In this document: positions 61,888 to 64,000 of the stretch, piece after piece | How positions within the stretch are numbered: position 1 is the stretch's first letter | Layout of the letters: each line of letters starts with the position of its first letter | DNA from: JAWLBY01 sp041687455 | Lineage (GTDB): Bacteria > Pseudomonadota > Gammaproteobacteria > Xanthomonadales > Xanthomonadaceae | NCBI GenBank assembly: GCA_041687455.1 | Contig: JAWLBY010000014.1 | Coordinates: 45,859-109,858, forward strand | DNA length: 64,000 nucleotides | Direction: 5' to 3' | Program-made: the position numbers and the translations under genes | Notes under the pieces: model-generated | The model's input: only the letters and a program-made list of their open reading frames with translations | Databases searched by the model: none | What the model was told of the DNA's origin: nothing

Positions 61888-63624
61888 GTGAGCGACCCGC
61901 TGCCGTCCCGTTCCGAAGCCGAGCTTGCCGCCGCCGGCGCCGCGCTGCTGCGCGATGCCTTCGCCGACTACCACGCGCGCTTCGCGCTGATCACGCGGCG
62001 CGCCCGGCAACGCTTCGAGACGCGCGCCTGGGCCGCTGCCCAGCGCGACACGGTCGAGCGCATCGAGCTGTATGACCTCTGCGTCGCCGACGCCTCCGAC
62101 CGGCTGCGTTCGCTGCTGGTCGAGCGCGCCAGCGACCGCACGCTGTGGCATCGGATCCGCGACGGCTACGCGGCGCTGATCGCACCGCTGCTCGACCAGG
62201 AGCTGTACAAGACCTTCTTCAACACGCTGACCCGGCGCTTCTTCGGCACCCGCGGCGTCGATCCGGAAATCGAATTCGTCGCGCTCGACATCGAACCGAC
62301 CGACCGCATCACGCATCCGGTCGCGCGCCATGTCTACGCGGTATCGGACGACCTGCCGGCGCTGTTTCGCCGCGTGCTCGACGATTACCCGTTCGCGGCG
62401 CCGTACCGCGATCCGGACCGCTGCGCGGCGCGAATCGCCCAGGCACTGCCGCAGCAGTTGCGCGACTGGGGCGGCCAGCCGGTCCGCGCACTGGAATTGC
62501 TGACCACGGTGTTCTATCGCGAACGCCGCGCCTATCTGGTCGGCCGGGTGTTCGGCGACAACCGCTATGCGCCGTGCGTGATCGCGCTGGTCAACGACGA
62601 GCAAGGCGTTCGCGCCGATGCACTGCTGACCCATCCGGACCACGTCGCGGTGCTGTTCGGCTACGCGCGCAGCTACTTTCTCGCCGACCTCGACACGGTG
62701 GCCGCGGCGGTGGTGTTCCTGCGCACGCTGCTGCCGCGCAAGCCGGTCGACGAGATCTACACGATCCTCGGCCGCGCCAAGCAGGGCAAGACCGAGCGCT
62801 ACCGGCACTTCTTCAGCCATCTTGCCGCGCATCCGGACGATCGCTTGGTGCATGCCGACGGCGAGCGCGGCATGGTGATGCTGGTGTTCACGCTGCCGTC
62901 GTACCGGCTGGTGTTCAAGGTGATCCGCGACCGCTTCGCGTTTCCGAAGAACGTCGCCCGCGACGAGGTGCAGGCCAAGTACCGGCTGGTGTTCCACCAC
63001 GATCGGATCGGGCGGCTGGTCGATGCGCAGGAATTCCGCTTCCTGCGCTTTGCGTGCCGGCAGTTCGAGCCCGGCCTGCTCGACGAACTGCGCCACGAGT
63101 GCCAGCAGTCGATCACCGAGGACGGTGACGATCTCGTCATCCACCACTGTTACGTCGAGCGCCGGCTACGCCCGCTGAACCTATACCTGAAGGAGGTCGA
63201 CGAGCCCGACGCACTGGCCGCGCTGCTCGACTACGGCCAGGCGATCAAGGACCTGGCCCGCAGCAACATCTTCCCCGGCGACCTGCTGCTGAAGAATTTC
63301 GGCATCTCGCGCTCGGGCCGGGCAATCTTCTATGACTACGACGAGCTGTGCCTGGTCACCGACTGCCGCTTCCGCCGGCTGCCGGCCGCGCGCAACGACG
63401 ACGAGGAAATGCACCACGGCCCCTGGTACAACGTCGACGACAACGACGTGTTCCCGGAGCAGTTCCCGCAGTTCCTCGGCCTGTCGCAGAAACAGCGCGA
63501 CGCATTGCTCGCCGCGCACGGGGAGATCTTCGACATCGACTGGTGGCAACAGGTCCAGCAGCGCCTGCGCAGCGGCGGCTACGCCGACATCCCGCCGTAT
63601 CCCGAGGTCGCACGGCTGGGCTGA
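61888..63624 (+). CDS. aceK: isocitrate dehydrogenase kinase/phosphatase
   Basis: A 578-aa AceK, the bifunctional enzyme that phosphorylates and dephosphorylates Icd to switch between the TCA cycle and the glyoxylate bypass. It has the family segments ELYKTFFNTLTRRFFGTRG, DLDTVAAAVVFLRTLLPRKP, and YTILGRAKQGKTERYRHFF. Also present are VFKVIRDRFAFPKN (ATP lysine), FPGDLLLKNFGISRSG (catalytic Asp-Asn), and IFYDYDELCLVTDCRFR. The start is a GTG. In enteric bacteria aceK is in the aceBAK operon; here it is instead beside its substrate gene icd. Confidence 0.96.
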   Translation: MSDPLPSRSEAELAAAGAALLRDAFADYHARFALITRRARQRFETRAWAAAQRDTVERIELYDLCVADASDRLRSLLVERASDRTLWHRIRDGYAALIAPLLDQELYKTFFNTLTRRFFGTRGVDPEIEFVALDIEPTDRITHPVARHVYAVSDDLPALFRRVLDDYPFAAPYRDPDRCAARIAQALPQQLRDWGGQPVRALELLTTVFYRERRAYLVGRVFGDNRYAPCVIALVNDEQGVRADALLTHPDHVAVLFGYARSYFLADLDTVAAAVVFLRTLLPRKPVDEIYTILGRAKQGKTERYRHFFSHLAAHPDDRLVHADGERGMVMLVFTLPSYRLVFKVIRDRFAFPKNVARDEVQAKYRLVFHHDRIGRLVDAQEFRFLRFACRQFEPGLLDELRHECQQSITEDGDDLVIHHCYVERRLRPLNLYLKEVDEPDALAALLDYGQAIKDLARSNIFPGDLLLKNFGISRSGRAIFYDYDELCLVTDCRFRRLPAARNDDEEMHHGPWYNVDDNDVFPEQFPQFLGLSQKQRDALLAAHGEIFDIDWWQQVQQRLRSGGYADIPPYPEVARLG

Positions 63625-64000
63625 CCTGCGCGCGGACCTGCGCTGCCGAAATGCGCAGCAACCTGGCGCGACGTCCCGCAGGAGCGCGACATCACCGAGC
63701 CGTCATCATTCGCAGATCTCCGGTGAAATACGGCGGCGGCGCTTCTCGCGCTACCGTCGTCCCGGCGGGCTGACCGACTTCGCCGGAATGCGCAGCCTCA
63801 ATAGGCTTGCACACAGTTCCGCACACTGCCCCGATGCCGTCATCCCGGCGAAAGCCGGATCCACCTTGACCTGTTTTCGCGACAACGAGTTGCCTGAGCA
63901 AGATGGATCCCGGCTTTCGCCCACTGCTGTCCGGGGAAATCGTCATCAGAAAAGTCCCGGCTGAACAGCGACTTGTGCTATCCGACGGCTTCTTCGTCGT
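63625..64000. repeat. gene-free end with REP-like elements
   Basis: No gene is seen after aceK. There are two copies of the CGGCGAAAGCCGG repeat: CGTCATCCCGGCGAAAGCCG at about 63838-63857, and in inverted orientation ATCCCGGCTTTCGCCCACTG at about 63907-63926, followed by CTGTCCGGGGA. The last 60 nt may be the start of a new transcription unit, but nothing can be supported. Confidence 0.6.

Overview
The window is about 70% GC with a gene order typical of Gammaproteobacteria (zapA, 6S RNA and 5-formyl-THF cyclo-ligase; ftsE-ftsX ... rpoH; a ygfB-like gene with pepP; recB-recD). Three things point to the Lysobacterales (Xanthomonadales), perhaps a Dokdonella/Lysobacter-like bacterium: GGCTTCAGCC and CGGCGAAAGCCGG REP-like repeats, a xanthomonadin/aryl-polyene-type ketosynthase-halogenase cluster, and secreted proteins ending in FR-x-GFE. 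This placement is inference. One 100-N scaffold gap lies at 51999-52098.

Layout. 1-3.4 kb: end of recB, recD, an EcsC-family gene and a small winged-helix-like gene. 3.4-8.3 kb (minus strand): a likely split-borosin RiPP locus. In order of transcription it encodes a pepsin-like aspartic protease, a GNAT acetyltransferase, a 53-aa candidate precursor (too short for ordinary gene calling), a borosin-type peptide-backbone N-methyltransferase, a second candidate precursor of 70 aa, and a membrane diguanylate cyclase. 8.4-14.5 kb: PagL-like outer-membrane protein, LysR regulator, an HzsA-related c-type cytochrome, a GNAT and a homocysteine S-methyltransferase. 14.7-21.3 kb: a sigma factor/Ser-Thr kinase pair and secreted proteins. 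21.7-24.5 kb: a TauE/SafE permease, a low-GC accessory patch with an HExxH metallopeptidase, and tRNA-Arg(CCG). 24.7-34.5 kb: two large GGDEF/EAL proteins flanking ygfB-like and pepP. 34.5-42.6 kb: zapA, then a 6.7-kb block (frameshifted delta-60 repeat protein; sigma factor-kinase-diguanylate cyclase operon), then 6S RNA and the cyclo-ligase gene.

42.7-48.6 kb (minus strand): ftsE, ftsX, a double-receiver protein, ung and rpoH, the last with a CIRCE operator, plus a T2SS gspF gene. 48.8-59.9 kb: an NtrX-like regulator lacking GAFTGA overlapping a FabG-like reductase, then a pigment-type cluster (flavin halogenase, GT2, chain-length-factor-like KS, KS, DUF218 protein, AMP-ligase, phosphopantetheinyl transferase). 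60-63.6 kb: icd and aceK, enzyme and regulatory kinase/phosphatase, with a Gly/Gln-rich mini-protein between them.

The strongest candidate for a poorly described system is the 5.18-8.30 kb locus. Its two candidate precursors share an N-terminal helix-like signature and a Cys-x-Leu-Leu...Pro-x-Glu segment that could be the N-methylated core, and a pepsin homologue, rare in bacteria, is translationally coupled into the operon.
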